Positions 9,482 to 44,349 of a DNA stretch of 64,000 bases are shown here, in pieces. Under the pieces are notes generated by a model. The model searched no databases. It was not told the DNA's origin and saw nothing but the letters and a program-made list of their open reading frames with translations. Each line of letters starts with the position of its first letter. The stretch's first letter is position 1. This DNA is from Aphrocallistes beatrix (lineage: Eukaryota; Porifera; Hexactinellida; Sceptrulophora; Aphrocallistidae): contig OY725495.1 in the NCBI GenBank assembly GCA_963281255.1, positions 3,968,001-4,032,000 on the forward strand, given 5' to 3'. The position numbers and the translations under genes are program-made.

Positions 9482-12400
9482 ATGGCTCTACACTTCTATT
9501 ATAAGCTCGAGGCAGAACGAGCGATTGATTTGAAACTGCCTAACAATACTAAATCCCTATTGACGCCTCAAGGAATATTTTCTTACAAGCACAGGCAGAA
9601 TAAAGGAAGAGATAGCATCGTGTTCCCATCCCCTGTGACGTTTTCAAACTCGAGTAGCCTCTTGGACCTCTTGACACCTTCCTCTCTCACCCCTCTCTCC
9701 CCACGCTCAAACAGTTTAGGCGCCAGTTTTGAGTCCGGCGTTGAGATCCTCGATGAGACTCAGGTGTCAGATCATTTGACATTTTTCGGAGTCATCTCGG
9801 AAGGGATTGGACTCAGCTCCCTCACGGCGAGTTCTCCTCACGTCGAGCTATTCCCGATTCCTCTCCCCAAGACACAGCTCAAGAATTTCGATTTATTGAC
9901 TCGAGCAAAGGTAACATTTATACTATTTCTGAGAAAAATTTATTTTCAAGTTCATATAAGGAACGTTTTAATATAAATCTTTGTCCTACGAACGGAGCTC
10001 ATTCTAATTATTAAATAAATACAATGAGATATTTTTCGTATATAAGAGGTAACTATCTTTACTGCCAAACCTCGAAAAGATAAAGCCTCATCAAATGAAT
10101 TGTTTATATCTCATGAACTCTGGGTCGATTATCCGAGAGAAAACTGGTTTATGCTAGCTCTATCAAAATCCAATTTCACACCTGTTTTGATGGTGACTGG
10201 AACAATTTGCACTTGTAAGTCAACACAAAAAAAAAAATCCATAAAAGTTTCGCTTAGAACGCTCGCTCATTTCAAATACTATTCCACCAACAAAAATATA
10301 TCTTAAATCTTGACAGCTAAGCTATTATATAAAATCCATTCTGTTTAATTGAAATACATCGGATCCTGGTATGTCCCGATTAAGCGTAGTTCCCAATTAA
10401 CCAATGTAATTCTGTATTAGCCTCCATGCATGGAAACTACTCCGTTCATAAACATTTGTCCCAATTCAACATGTATCGTTCCTATATTAATTTAACGTAT
10501 TTGCGATTTTAACTGTAGTAACGCCATTCTTACCATTTCCTGTCTAGATAACGGCATTCTTAACATTGTCTGTATAGATAACAGCGTGCTGCTTGCTCGG
10601 AGAGAGTCAGGTCTGGCTGGGGACGGATTCCGGGTCTCTACACATCCTTTCTCTCATCCCAGAGGACATGTCCGTCGTCTCGCACCACAGCCTCCAGCTG
10701 ATCAAACCGGTCACTGCCATCACCAGCCGGCCAGTCAGACAGGGGGGGAACAGGGGGGACGGACCGCTCATGAGGTACGTCTACGTCGCTCTGGAGTCGG
10801 GCTGTGTGCTGGAGTTCTCCGGGGTGGTGGGGGTGAACGGTGGAATGAAGAACCCGGTCGAGAGAGGAAATGTAAGTTCTATCATTTTGTTAAACTGGAG
10901 ACTTTACCTAATCCCTCAGTCGAGAATGGAAAGGATGATACACAATATTATAGGACTGGCATTTGAATTGCTTTTAATTTTTTGTGATTATTCTTATTTA
11001 TACTGACACAGGAAATTTAAGTGCCTACGTAATTATGTCCTCAATTCGTATCAATTGTCTGATAAACCAATTAATGTTATTTTTGACATAAATCCGTATT
11101 TTTTTTTTAATCACCGCAATAGCTAACCTCATACTTGCCAACTGTCCCGTTTTTGGCGGGACGTCCCGCATTTTTCACTCTTCTAATTTTCACGAGTGTC
11201 CCGCTTTGACATGAAATTTCTCCATTATGCCCGCTTTTTTGTATTCTATGTATAATACTTTTCTATTGCGTCCCGCCATGTCCCGCTAAATTCAACGCTG
11301 CGTCCCGCTTTTATCATTGCTCAGGTTGGCATTATGTAACCTTCTAACCGAAATTATTCACTTTTAGAATTCTTAAATCATAGTCACACTAGTCAGTTTA
11401 TGACTCACTTTTACGATTCGATTTTATCTGTAGAGGTACATCTATATCGTGAAGACCATGACAGATATAAACATCCACTGCTTGGCTTACCAACAGCAGA
11501 CTGACTTCATATGGGTAGGACTCACGAGGAAGATTAATGTTATCGAGCATAGGTGAGTTTTCTCCTGCTTTGTTAACCAACCAAATTAGTGCTTTTGTCA
11601 CCAGTACGGGTTCAATACACAGAACTCTCATATGTTGAATCTGTAGATAATATACGTAGAGCTGTTCTAGTCACGTCTCGTTTAATGAAGCACTCGTCAC
11701 TATGACTCAACCGAGTGTCTTTCCGAAGATGTATACCTAGGGTAGCGGAACTTTCGTCTCATTAGAGACTAAAATAAACTGGCACTAATATGTAAGGAAC
11801 GGAAAGTGAGGCTTTTGGAGTGGAGTATGTTTGAAAAAAGGGTGAAAATGAGGCATTTTGTTTGAGAAATCAGTAAGTGCGAAAGGGACATTTCAGGGGA
11901 CGAAAGTTTCGCCATTCCTATACCTATTACCTACCTATACTAATGAACCCTAAGGGCAAAAACTTCGTTGTTGGCGCGTAAAATTACGTCTAAAAATATA
12001 AATTTTTTTAAATTATAACAATAAGTATCTATCAGCATTGATCTTAAGTAATCAAGGTCATTATTAGACTCAATTATTTATCATGTGTGCTAGGAATGAT
12101 CCAATCTTTAAGACACCCACAGGATTATCTGTAGTGTTGCTTTGGTTATTAATAACGCATTTAAATACCTGAGTAGACTATTCGTCTCTATCCTCTATTT
12201 CTCACCACTCAACTACCTATATACACTATAGACACTCATGGGTGTGTTAAGAATTAGGTTAATTTAATCAAGTCAAAGTCAATCTTGTTATAACCAATCG
12301 GATGCTAAATATTATCCTGAGAGATATCAGTCACTGAACTTAAAATATGAATGCAAATGCTTTTCTCACGAAATCCACCAAACCGCCAGCGCTACATTCT

Positions 12401-14731
12401 AGAGACAAAACTTCAAAGCTACTTCTCGAATTAACTTATGTATGCGAACGAACTGATCACCTTTGTGGTGGGTTTTCTAATAATTAGTGTGTGTTTAGAA
12501 GCCATATTTAATTAACTAAGATTCTAATAAATACTTGTCTCTTTCTAATAGTTTATAATATCTTGTGCTATTCTCTCACCATAGTTGGAATCTGATTATA
12601 AATTATTACGAATCAAATCTTTATCGTTTAAAACTAGAATACTCTAGTCTACCTTATTTGTTCACTTGATAGAATAAGCTAAATTTAGAATGAGTTGAGA
12701 TGAGATTTTTCAGTATGAAACCACCACCGGAAAAATGATCTTAGTTATGTGTGTGTAATCCTCAGTCTCTAATGCTGTAGTATATATGCAATTGATGAGG
12801 TATTAATGCGTAGAGATTGTCTAATTTATTGAGTTTCACGCACATCTGTCTTGTGTACGTAAATCCTATGTTGCACCCTTTAATTTTTGAATTTCTATAA
12901 CAAATGTGACGGTATAATTCTAAATAGTAGTAGTGTAGGTATTATATAATTAGTGGCTGTGACATTTTCTACAGCGCTCATTTTTAAAAGCGGATACACA
13001 GCATTATGAATTCATTATGCATTCTAGAGAAATTTGGAAGCATGGCGATCGATACGCAGGGCAGCCAGGAGGGGGTGGGGGGGCAGACTGCAGACATCAC
13101 CCCAGGGGCCAGGGAGAAACAAATATCAAAATTCCTTTTAAATGTAGAGGGATCCCGATATCCTCTTCATGAGACTACCGATACTCCCTTGGGATATCAA
13201 CTAATATGCCTGACTTATCTTGAAACCGTATCGCCTGATGATATACACTTTTATTTTCTACTTTTCTTGTCCTGTATTTGAATTAATGATTCCCACTAGT
13301 GACAACATGTACAAGGAACACAAGAGCCTAATGATTGACACAGAACTGCCCAATGAGAGCTACGTGAGCGCCATTATGCACACAGATGCAGGCACCTGGA
13401 CGACTCTAACTCACTCCCCATTCATTCTGCTCTGGGACTCCATAAACCTATTACGCAAGTGCTGCATATCTCTATGGTAAGTGGCTAAATTTAACAGAGA
13501 ATTTGTTCTTAAAATAGCTTGCTTAGGCAATTTCCGCCCTGTAGAGATTGTAGTTAATAAACTGAGTAGCCCAAATATTAGCGAATTCCTAGTTATGAGA
13601 TATTGCATTGACCCGGATTTGGTGCTAGTAAACCTATCTATATCCTGGAGTCGAGCATAATTATTAGAGTTTAGATATAATTCGGTTGAAATACATTAGT
13701 TTATGTTAAATATTGTGATTACTTTTGAATTTTCGGATATACCTTTAAACAGGGATATATAATCTATTTTTTCATTCCATAATTTCTTGGTAAATAATCC
13801 TAAATGTCTACTATGCAATGAAGATAGCTTAATTAGCAAAGGCTCTATAAATCATTATTAAATCTTGTATAGACATTTGCTTATCGGATATTCTGTAATA
13901 TTTAAATATCTCTAAAAATCTTTTCAAGAATGGCATTCAATCTGTTACGAAGATTATATTATGCTTATTGAAATATGACTCACCAGAAATGTTCGTATTA
14001 TGTTAATGGAGTTTAGAATTGATTTTCAATTGAACTCTCTGACAGTTGAGGAGGAGTTTCATACTATTTCCCCTCCCAATACTTCCTCTATCTAACATAG
14101 TACAGCACAGCGTAATCACGCAAATATTCCCTAGCTTATACGTATGTATTAGACATTTTTCAACTAATTTGACGTAATATTTTACGTTGAAATCGAATTG
14201 CTTATTCATCCAAATATTCTCTTTAGTAATCCTTCATTTGAATTGGATCTCACGCAAGAAACTACAATAAGCTGCATCGCATTCAAACAGAACTTTATTT
14301 TTCTCGCCACCAAGGGAGGACACATTGTCGTGTACCGTTCCCCTGACTTTACTGACCCTGAATCACCCTGGGTGTACACAGCTGCTATTCACTGTGGTGA
14401 AGGAGAGATCACAGATATGCATCTACATTCGACTGTACAAGATGAATCGGACGTAGATGTAGTTAATATGAACATCTACGTCTGTCTGCATAACTCAGAA
14501 AATCTCTTCAACTCGACACTGCTTACTCTCAACTTCAGAAAGTTGAAAGAGAGACCTTTATCGAAACGTTTGAGTGGGGTGGACATCCGAGAGAGATACC
14601 AAGCAAGCGAAACTCGAACTGTTGAACTGTCGAACTGTGGGAATTCGAAACCTCCCAAATTGAGTTTAATCGGATTCGATAAGAGGAACACAGTCTCCTT
14701 TTTACCCTTGCTAGAGAATCGTACGTCATAG
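9482..14731 (+). CDS. WD40-like beta-propeller protein, six exons
   Basis: Proposed exons 9482-9910, 10578-10871, 11434-11552, 13002-13143, 13300-13476 and 14227-14731, all with GT-AG borders. Repeated blade-like motifs are seen: VWLGTDSGSLHIL, RYVYVALESGCVLEF, FIWVGLTRKINVIE, GTWTTLTHSPFILLWD and FIFLATKGGHIVVY. Such 'W-G-T-.-.-G' blades occur in the C-terminal propellers of ARHGEF10/17-type RhoGEFs and Roco/LRRK kinases; no DH, PH, LRR or kinase domain is visible, so the family is a guess. The ATG at 9482 may not be the true start: an AG directly precedes it and more 5' exons are possible. Exon phases agree except at the exon 4/5 junction, which is out by one base near a G-run (13073-13082). 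Confidence 0.6.
10360..10472. repeat. Diverged P1-like repeat in an intron
   Basis: Contains TCCCGATTAAGCGTAGTTCC, CCAATTAACCAATGTAATTC and a CCGTTC block in the same order as the P1-related copies at 28319-28416 and 30355-30432. The ends are worn. Confidence 0.45.
11130..11335 (+). repeat. GCCAAC-end element (family T)
   Basis: Begins CATACTTGCCAACTGTCCCG and ends CAGGTTGGCATTATG; the interior holds many spaced copies of TGTCCCGCTTTT. Lies in intron 2 of the propeller gene. Other copies are at 24.2, 24.8, 25.4, 49.7, 50.3 and 59.5 kb. Confidence 0.7.
11740..11918. repeat. GGGTAGCGG-end element (family K) with 8-bp target duplication
   Basis: Starts GGGTAGCGGAACTTTCGTCT and ends AGTTTCGCCATTCC, an imperfect inverted repeat. 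A perfect 8-bp duplication TATACCTA lies at 11732-11739 and 11919-11926, which suggests hAT-type insertion. Interior has no coding capacity. Confidence 0.75.
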
Positions 14732-14943
14732 AGCCCCTCTCCTGTAGGCTGTGTTTTATTTCAGTTGTCATGTTGATGATTCTTGTTTAATTATTAATCC
14801 ATGCACATTTTACTGATTCTTTTCGCGACCTAATTTCGGTGGATTTGGAACTATTTTCTCTTTTTAGCTCAAATACGGTGACGGTTTTTTTTAAAAATTT
14901 TATAAGAGACAATTTTAACAATTGAGATAGTCAAAATTGATAA

Positions 14944-15165
14944 TCGGACATTTCGTCACCGGAACTTTTGTCCCTGGAATTTTCTTTTGTCTCATTAATG
15001 AGACTAAAATAAACAGGCACTAATATGTAAGTAACGGAAAGTGAGGCTTTTGGAGTGGAGTATTTTGGAAAAAAGGGTGAAAATGAGCCATTTTGATTGA
15101 GAAATCATTAAGTGCGGAAGGGACATTTCAGGGGACGAAATGTCCGAGCGACGAAATGCATGGAA
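14944..15165. repeat. Family K element, diverged ends
   Basis: The core (GTCTCATTA...GAGACTAAAATAAAC, then GTAACGGAAAGTGAGGCTTT) is the same as at 11740-11918 and 56386-56639. The ends carry GGACATTTCGTC on the left and its reverse complement on the right, so the terminal motif differs from the other copies. Lies in the gap between the propeller gene and the O-GlcNAc transferase 3' end. Confidence 0.65.
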
Positions 15166-15235
15166 TAATTAGACAGGAAATTGTTCTCTTTCTATTTATA
15201 AATCTATCATGATTAAATATAGGGCATTAGTCGAT

Positions 15236-15330
15236 TGTGAGAAAGAAGATCTCGATCATTTATTTTGTCACCTATCCCGGCGAGGTGTCAAGATATCGTT
15301 TCGATCTTCGAACTCCCTTCTAGACTGATT
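15236..15330 (-). repeat. Fragment of the 51.95/54.09-kb dispersed repeat
   Basis: On the minus strand it reads GTTCGAAGATCGAAACG...GACACCTCGCCGGGATAGGT, matching the first part of the 461-bp direct repeats at 51950 and 54091. It lies just downstream of the O-GlcNAc transferase stop codon. Confidence 0.5.
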
Positions 15331-15636
15331 ATTATTTACCTGTGTGCCAAATTTAACATTTCTAGCACCTCTCAGTTCCTCAATCAACTTTGCACAAACA
15401 AAAAAAACCATTGCGTTTAAATATACGTATAATATATAATTAGTCAGCTACACAGCTACACAAACAAACAAAAACACAAACAAAATGGTGTCCTTCCTTT
15501 CATTCTCCTAAGGTCTAATCTACAGTACCAACGCACACAGTCAATGCTGACACAGGTGAGACAGAATCAATGCTTTAAAATTACGGGAGTTGGGGATACA
15601 ATGTTGCTAATGGCATGTCCTGAATACGCGAATACA

Positions 15637-38863
<23,227 letters not shown>

Positions 38864-40815
38864 TGCGTGTCAGTCGGGCGAGTTTCGCCACTGCTAAAGA
38901 GGGGGCAGGACTAGATAACACATCAGATGGGGAGTAAGACTATTTACGTATTTAGTATTAGCGTATCCATCAATACATTTATTCATACTCGTATTGCTGT
39001 GTATGAATGCGATTGGTTCATTTCGCCGGATATGTTATATCAGTACTAAGAATTAAGTGTGAAATTGCATGAATGGCATTGATGAATTTGAGTCTCGTGC
39101 AGTCTTCTAAAGGTTAGATGGCAAATATTCTGATAGCATGGCATGGAAAATATTCAAATGTTGGAGTAACTGCTCGAGAAATTCGACCAAAAAATTAAAA
39201 ACCTTTTTCCTATATTAATACCATAAAATTTTTTTACAAATATACATATTTAATACCAGTAATATGGATTATCTGAAAATTTCTAGCTCAAAAATTTAAA
39301 CTTGTAATTCTAATATCGTATTTATATAAATAGGTTTACATGATATCACACTGCTTCATTGAATAATTCATTCTGAATAACAAGCACATATTAATTGTAT
39401 GCATATTAGTATTTAACCACGACGAAATTGACCAATTAATTATCTCGCGAGACTCATTTATTTGTATGCATTTAGCTCGAAATATTATTTATCGATTTAG
39501 GAGACAAAAAATTTTTTAAAAAAATCGCTAGACCTCTGTGAACATTGTTTGATGAGTAGTACTCCGTTACAAAATAGTCAGGGTTTTTTGTCGTCTTGGC
39601 AGTGAAAATAATTGGACAAAAAAAACTACTTTGACTGTATATATGGAGACCTGTTTAATACCCAGTCTAATACAGTCCTATCATAAAATCAGTACAGCGA
39701 TGGGATGTAACAACTATCAACTAATATATGTGAATAATAAGGGGGGACTCGCTGGCTCTGATCTGACTAAACACTATTCATATAAGAATGACCATTCTAA
39801 TTTAGCTAGAGTTGTTCTACTTCCAATATAATTTCGAGATGTCGCCTTTATAAACGTATCAAACATTTGATGATAGAATACGGACGTTATATTAATTAAA
39901 TCAATTGTAATACTCCGTGAAAGTTTAAAGTAAAATAAAGTTATAAGTAATCTCAACTAGCTATACCAGTGACTAGGACTATAAAATAGTTTCATTCAAT
40001 ACTATAGCTTCTATTCTAATGGAAGAAATGCATTGTGATATTGTATAGTGATATTGTAGTTCTCCAACCATGCAATATGGCATCGTCATACATGAATGGT
40101 TGTATTTTAAGGATTTACATCCTTAAATTTGTGTTCCTATTAATCTTTTTAATTTTCAACAGTGCTTAAATACGGATTTGGAATTATGAATTTCAAAGCA
40201 CTCAGTCTCAATGATATATCTTCTGGGTGAGTAGCTCGATTTTAATACGACGTCCGTAAGTAAATAGGAAAGTTTTAAATAGTGACGCATAGAAGGAAAT
40301 ATTGTAATTATTCTGTGATTTATAAATCGGTATTAAAATTATATTTACAAAGCTTGTGTTTCATTTTTGAGATTCAACCAAATTTTATATTTGAAATGTG
40401 AACGATCCTACTACTGTATTCAGGTTGCTGTGTGGGTTGAGTCATTTTGAAATTTTGAGTTCTTGCAAAAACTAAGAATAATTAAAAAGCCAAAATTGTG
40501 TAAATCTATGAGAATATCATCATGTTAGGAGTATTAATAGATTTACTATATACATACTGGACTAGCATTATACCATGATAACTGATTGCTAAGGGATTTA
40601 GCAGAGATTAAAATTAATAATTGACAAATATAAAATCAATTCAATTGTTGTCAAAATCACTGAAATAATAAATCATTGTTCAATCAAAATCAATCAATTT
40701 CTATCAAATTTTCTGAAATCAATGCAGTCATTGAACTCGCGAAATGACATTTTACGATCAATGATGAATTGTGAATTATTCAATTTATGTCAATTGCAAA
40801 CAGTTTTATAATAAA
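38864..40815. other. Intergenic between OGT and cyclin start
   Basis: OGT (minus) and the cyclin (plus) are divergent, so this 1.95 kb should hold both promoters. A possible non-coding or short coding exon is at about 40164-40228: TTTTCAACAG before it and GG|GTGAGTAG after it, with MNFKALSLNDISSG between. It does not join in frame to the cyclin. I see no other element. Confidence 0.4.
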
Positions 40816-41730
40816 ATGGAACAAATGTTCTGTGAATCAAACACATCAAAACAACAACAACAACAACGATTCAGAAGAATGAACTCTCAAACCGATATAA
40901 CAAAACCCCTCCCCTACTCTCTGTCCGATTCAGCAACAGAGGAGCAACGGCCAGTGGACGCGGAAGGGGACGAGTACCTCCAAGAGAGATTGTCACACTT
41001 ACTCCAACTCGAAAGTCTCACCCACACGGGGCGTGACTACATGGCGCTACAGTACGAGCTGAGTCCAGAGATGCGATACTCCCTCCTGGCCTACCTCGTC
41101 AAGGCGCACTTCGCCTTCCAACTCTGCCCAGAGACCTTGTTCCTCGCGGTCCGCCTCTTGGACAGCGTCCTGTCCATCGAGCTGGTGCAGGGGGAGGAGC
41201 TGCTGCTGCTCGGACTCGCCTGTCTCCTCATCGCTTCCAAGATGGAGGACACACAGCCTGTCTCCCCTCCGGAGCTCGCGGCCTGTGCGTCCGACTACTG
41301 CTCGCTGGAGAATATCCTGGCCGCGGAGAGGAACGTCATGCGACTGATCGACGATTCGCCGTCTCGCCACGTTAGCTCCCTCGCTTTCTACGAATTCATG
41401 ACACTCACACACGCCACACACTCAGACTGCCACTTCATGGCGCGGTATTTCCTGGAGCTACAGCTGTTCGACTTGACCGCCGCCAATCAGACGAGACCCT
41501 CTCTCCAAGCGGCCGCCGCGATCTCCCTTGCTATGGACTACACCCATGGGGACACCTGCTGGCACCCTGAGGGAGAGTTCCAGATCTCTCGGGACGAGCT
41601 ACTGGCCTGTCGGACACATCTAGAAAGCGTTTACGTCACTGCTATGGAGACCAAGAACCACCCAATCCGCCTCAAGTTCTCCTCCTCCGCTTTCCAGGGA
41701 GTGGCCCTGTCTCGCTCTCAAGCCGTCTAG
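40816..41730 (+). CDS. Cyclin, intronless
   Basis: 304 residues from ATG at 40816; the open frame extends 15 codons upstream with no ATG. N-terminal poly-Gln (SKQQQQQRF), then a cyclin box fold: LQERLSHLLQLES, MRYSLLAYLVKAHFAFQLCP, LFLAVRLLDSVLS, LGLACLLIASKMEDTQPVSP. The second cyclin fold follows with ARYFLELQLFDLTAANQTRP and LQAAAAISLAMDY, which is typical of A/B-type cyclins rather than D-type. The conserved MRxxLxxWLxxVH start is altered (MRYSLLAYLVKAH). Binds and activates a CDK; which one is not certain. The coding region is strikingly GC-rich (Leu CTC/CTG, Ala GCC) against AT-rich surroundings and has no intron, which would suit a retrocopy. Confidence 0.82.
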   Translation: MEQMFCESNTSKQQQQQRFRRMNSQTDITKPLPYSLSDSATEEQRPVDAEGDEYLQERLSHLLQLESLTHTGRDYMALQYELSPEMRYSLLAYLVKAHFAFQLCPETLFLAVRLLDSVLSIELVQGEELLLLGLACLLIASKMEDTQPVSPPELAACASDYCSLENILAAERNVMRLIDDSPSRHVSSLAFYEFMTLTHATHSDCHFMARYFLELQLFDLTAANQTRPSLQAAAAISLAMDYTHGDTCWHPEGEFQISRDELLACRTHLESVYVTAMETKNHPIRLKFSSSAFQGVALSRSQAV

Positions 41731-41864
41731 CCGCACTCACGACACGATGTAACTGATTCTGTTCTTAATTGCGATACATACACTGTACTATATTCATTGT
41801 AATTATACATGCACTGTATATTTTATTAAATCTCGCATATCATCTCTCAACATCAATTATCAAT

Positions 41865-41930
41865 TATTTTCGGGTATTTTCGGAAGAACGGAATTTACAC
41901 TATTCTCACTAAATTCTCACTGATTGAGAA
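41865..41930. repeat. Short repeat shared with 45985-46215 (family N)
   Basis: GTATTTTCGGAAGAACGGAA and CATTCTCAC-like CTATTCTCACTAAATTCTCACTGATTG match the sequence on either side of the hAT insertion at 46025-46183. Confidence 0.5.
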
Positions 41931-41978
41931 GTGAACTTGAACAAACTGGACAATTAGAGAATTAAAAGGATGGAAATG

Positions 41979-42128
41979 CTGTGGAATTCGCTTATTAGCA
42001 ACTCGGGTTTTGCTAACAAAAAGGTTGCTAATAAGCGAAGTTGCTAATAGGGGAACAGAATCAATATAAAATATACACTTGGGACTTGAAAATTGGTTGC
42101 TAATAGAGCAATATTGCTAATAGGGGAG
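41979..42128. repeat. Family P2 element, right end lost
   Basis: CTGTGGAATTCGCTTATTAG, GGGTTTTGCTAACAAAAA, TTGCTAATAAGCGAAGTTGC, then the usual CACTTGGGACTTGAAAATTG interior. It runs straight into a P3 copy without its own CACTG end. Confidence 0.6.
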
Positions 42129-42278
42129 TATGAAACTCGTTAATACGAACATGGATAATACGAAGAGATATTGTATCCCCTACGGAGGAAAATACATGCA
42201 AATCACTCCAGTACGAATTCCGGATAATACGAACACATTTTTACCGTCCCTGGTGTTCGTATTAACGAAGTTCTACTA
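42129..42278. repeat. Family P3 element joined to P2
   Basis: ACTCGTTAATACGAACATGG ... CCGGATAATACGAACACATT ... TGTTCGTATTAACGAAGTTC followed by TACTATA. The left CAGT is missing at the join with P2. Confidence 0.6.
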
Positions 42279-42308
42279 TACGTGATTATGATATACCATA
42301 GTTTACTG

Positions 42309-42459
42309 CAGTGGTCTTCAAACTTTTTTCCCAGCGTACCCCCTGGCTATTTTTTGAACTTATGGTTGAATGAGATATAACATACTTAACAGACTCGTCT
42401 CAAAGAGAGCTCGCGTACCCCCATGAGAAGCCTCGCGTACCCCAGTTTGAAGACCACTG
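42309..42459. repeat. hAT-type MITE with perfect 8-bp target duplication
   Basis: CAGTGGTCTTCAAAC ... CAGTTTGAAGACCACTG, 151 bp. GTTTACTG flanks it exactly at 42301-42308 and 42460-42467. Same family as 19567-19719 (GCGTACCCC motifs inside). A TA microsatellite follows. Confidence 0.82.
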
Positions 42460-42879
42460 GTTTACTGTATATACGTATATATATATATATATATATATAT
42501 AGTAGGCTATGGATATACATATAATCAGTGCTTCCCACATGATTTTTCGAAAGCGCTCATTTAGCAACGTCGACGCCTTTTGACACACTTTAATGCGCTT
42601 TGACACGCTTTAACGCAGTTTAATCGCTTTGAAGTGTAAAATATTTTGTTTTGGGAAAGGTTAAGCGTGTCTTTAACGCGTTTTGCGGGAAACACTGCTA
42701 TATATGTACAATTAAACAGTTGAAGCTTCACACATTTATATAATGGAATATGACAATATGACACCTGAATACTGAAAAGAATTGTAATAAGCCATAAATC
42801 ATTGTGAAATCATAATTGAGAATGGAATCCACGGGTAACAGAGGTGAATAGACCAACTCTTTTACAGCCTCACTCAACT

Positions 42880-43367
42880 ATGTTGCAAGGCGAGTATTTA
42901 AGTTGTAGGCCTTGCAAACACTGCATTAATCGATTAAATTTCAAATTAGAGAAATGTCAGACAACGATCATGAACCCCAATTGCAGCAAGACTGTCAAGG
43001 AGAACCAAGTAAGCAAACTTAAACTCGATTCTTCTTATCGTAACTCAGTACTTTACGTTAAAATATTATTATATTTTGAAGCGACGGGGATTTAACGTCC
43101 ATGAAAAATAATTTATTCAGGAAAAGACGGTAATTGATGTGGGACTAACTATTTTTTGGGGTAAAAGAATTTTTTTAATGTTTAACATGAAATGTAAGGT
43201 TGATAAAACTTTCTGATATTCAAGTAATTCCATTTACAGAGATTGAAGTAACGACTTTACCTGGAGAGGATTTGGACAAGGTAAAAGAAGAAGTGAAGGA
43301 GAACGCGGGAAAGGAGGAAGTTATTGAGGAAGTTAAAAAAAAAGTGGAGAAAAAGTCTGGAAGTTAG
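42880..43367 (+). CDS. Possible small Cys-rich spliced gene
   Basis: Doubtful. Exons 42880-43008, a 9-base microexon 43121-43129 and 43242-43367 join in phase 0 (with or without the microexon) to about 87 residues. The first part has CRPCKHCINRLNFKLEKCQT, which faintly recalls a TNF-receptor cysteine repeat or a zinc knuckle; the last is a charged helix (EDLDKVKEEVKENAGKEEVI ... KKKVEKKSGS). An acceptor-like CTCTTTTACAG lies 14 bases before the region, so upstream exons may exist. No signal peptide or membrane segment seen. Confidence 0.3.
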
Positions 43368-43378
43368 TTTGTATTCCA

Positions 43379-44349
43379 ATGCAATCAGTTTAAATATTTC
43401 AGTCAGACTCATTTGTGTTTGCATATTTATGAATCACTCTGTTTCTAGAAGGATGTTCACTTCAGTAACAGCCGAACAGATACAACATTCATAGCTATGT
43501 TCTATTACAAGTATTTATTTGTCTCACTACTCACTCTATGCTATACTTAGTCATGCTCTAATATATTAAATTTGACTGTTTAAAATAGGAGAAAAGAATA
43601 TTTTATATTTTGACTTAGAAAGGGTTGAATAACATAATCGCAGTTGATTGCTTCATCTGGTCTACACAGAATTCGTATTATCAACTCGTTAACATTTCGA
43701 CTAAATATAAACCTCAATTTAATAGAGTGAAAAAGCGAGTTCCCCGTCTTTTTACATGAAATAATTTGAAATTATTTTAAATCCTTGAAAAACATGTCTA
43801 CTGATCGATTAAACCCACGAAAGAACAGTTTTGTAATTGTACGACTAAGGTAACAGACAACTCTATCAAAGGTGTTTAGATTCTAAGTGTCTGTGTATAC
43901 GTATGTTACAGTCAATCTGTGTAATCAGTTATTTCGTGAAATCGCTAGGCACTTCGATCTGCCTGTAATATATATATATACAGTCGACTCCGCTTAATAG
44001 GGCCACTGTTTAATCGGGTCAGCCACTTAATCGGGCCACTTTTGGCAGGACCGGAATAGCTCTCACACATAGAAGCTAATACAAAATATTTTCGGTTAAT
44101 AGGGTCAAAATGTCCTCTGACCGATGTGGCCCTATTAAGCGGAGTCGACTGTATATATAGAATAAAGGTAATACTCTTCTATCCATCCAGACAGCATCTT
44201 ACTCAATAGAAAATTATTACTGCTAAAGCACAGTTCGAGACTTTATGCCAACGGAAGTTCTAACATGGCTATAATAGCAATTATTAACCAAATACAGTAA
44301 TAGAATAGACATCAAAGTCAATTAAAATAAACATTCATTTAAAAAATAT
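43379..44349. other. Intergenic, with one P1 element
   Basis: Apart from the P1 copy at 43981-44151 I see nothing recognisable. It covers the 3' ends of the small plus-strand candidate and of the nucleoside transporter. Confidence 0.45.
43981..44151. repeat. Family P1 element, complete copy
   Basis: CAGTCGACTCCGCTTAATAG ... CTATTAAGCGGAGTCGACTG with TA on both sides, preceded by a TATATA run. Best-preserved copy for defining the family ends. Confidence 0.8.

Noticed and set aside
40816-41730. Cyclin D orthologue
   Set aside because: The second half (ARYFLELQLFD, LQAAAAISLA) is A/B-like and there is no LxCxE motif near the start, so I left the subtype open.
42880-43008. TNF-receptor family member
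   Set aside because: A few cysteines fit the spacing, but there is no signal peptide, membrane helix or second repeat.
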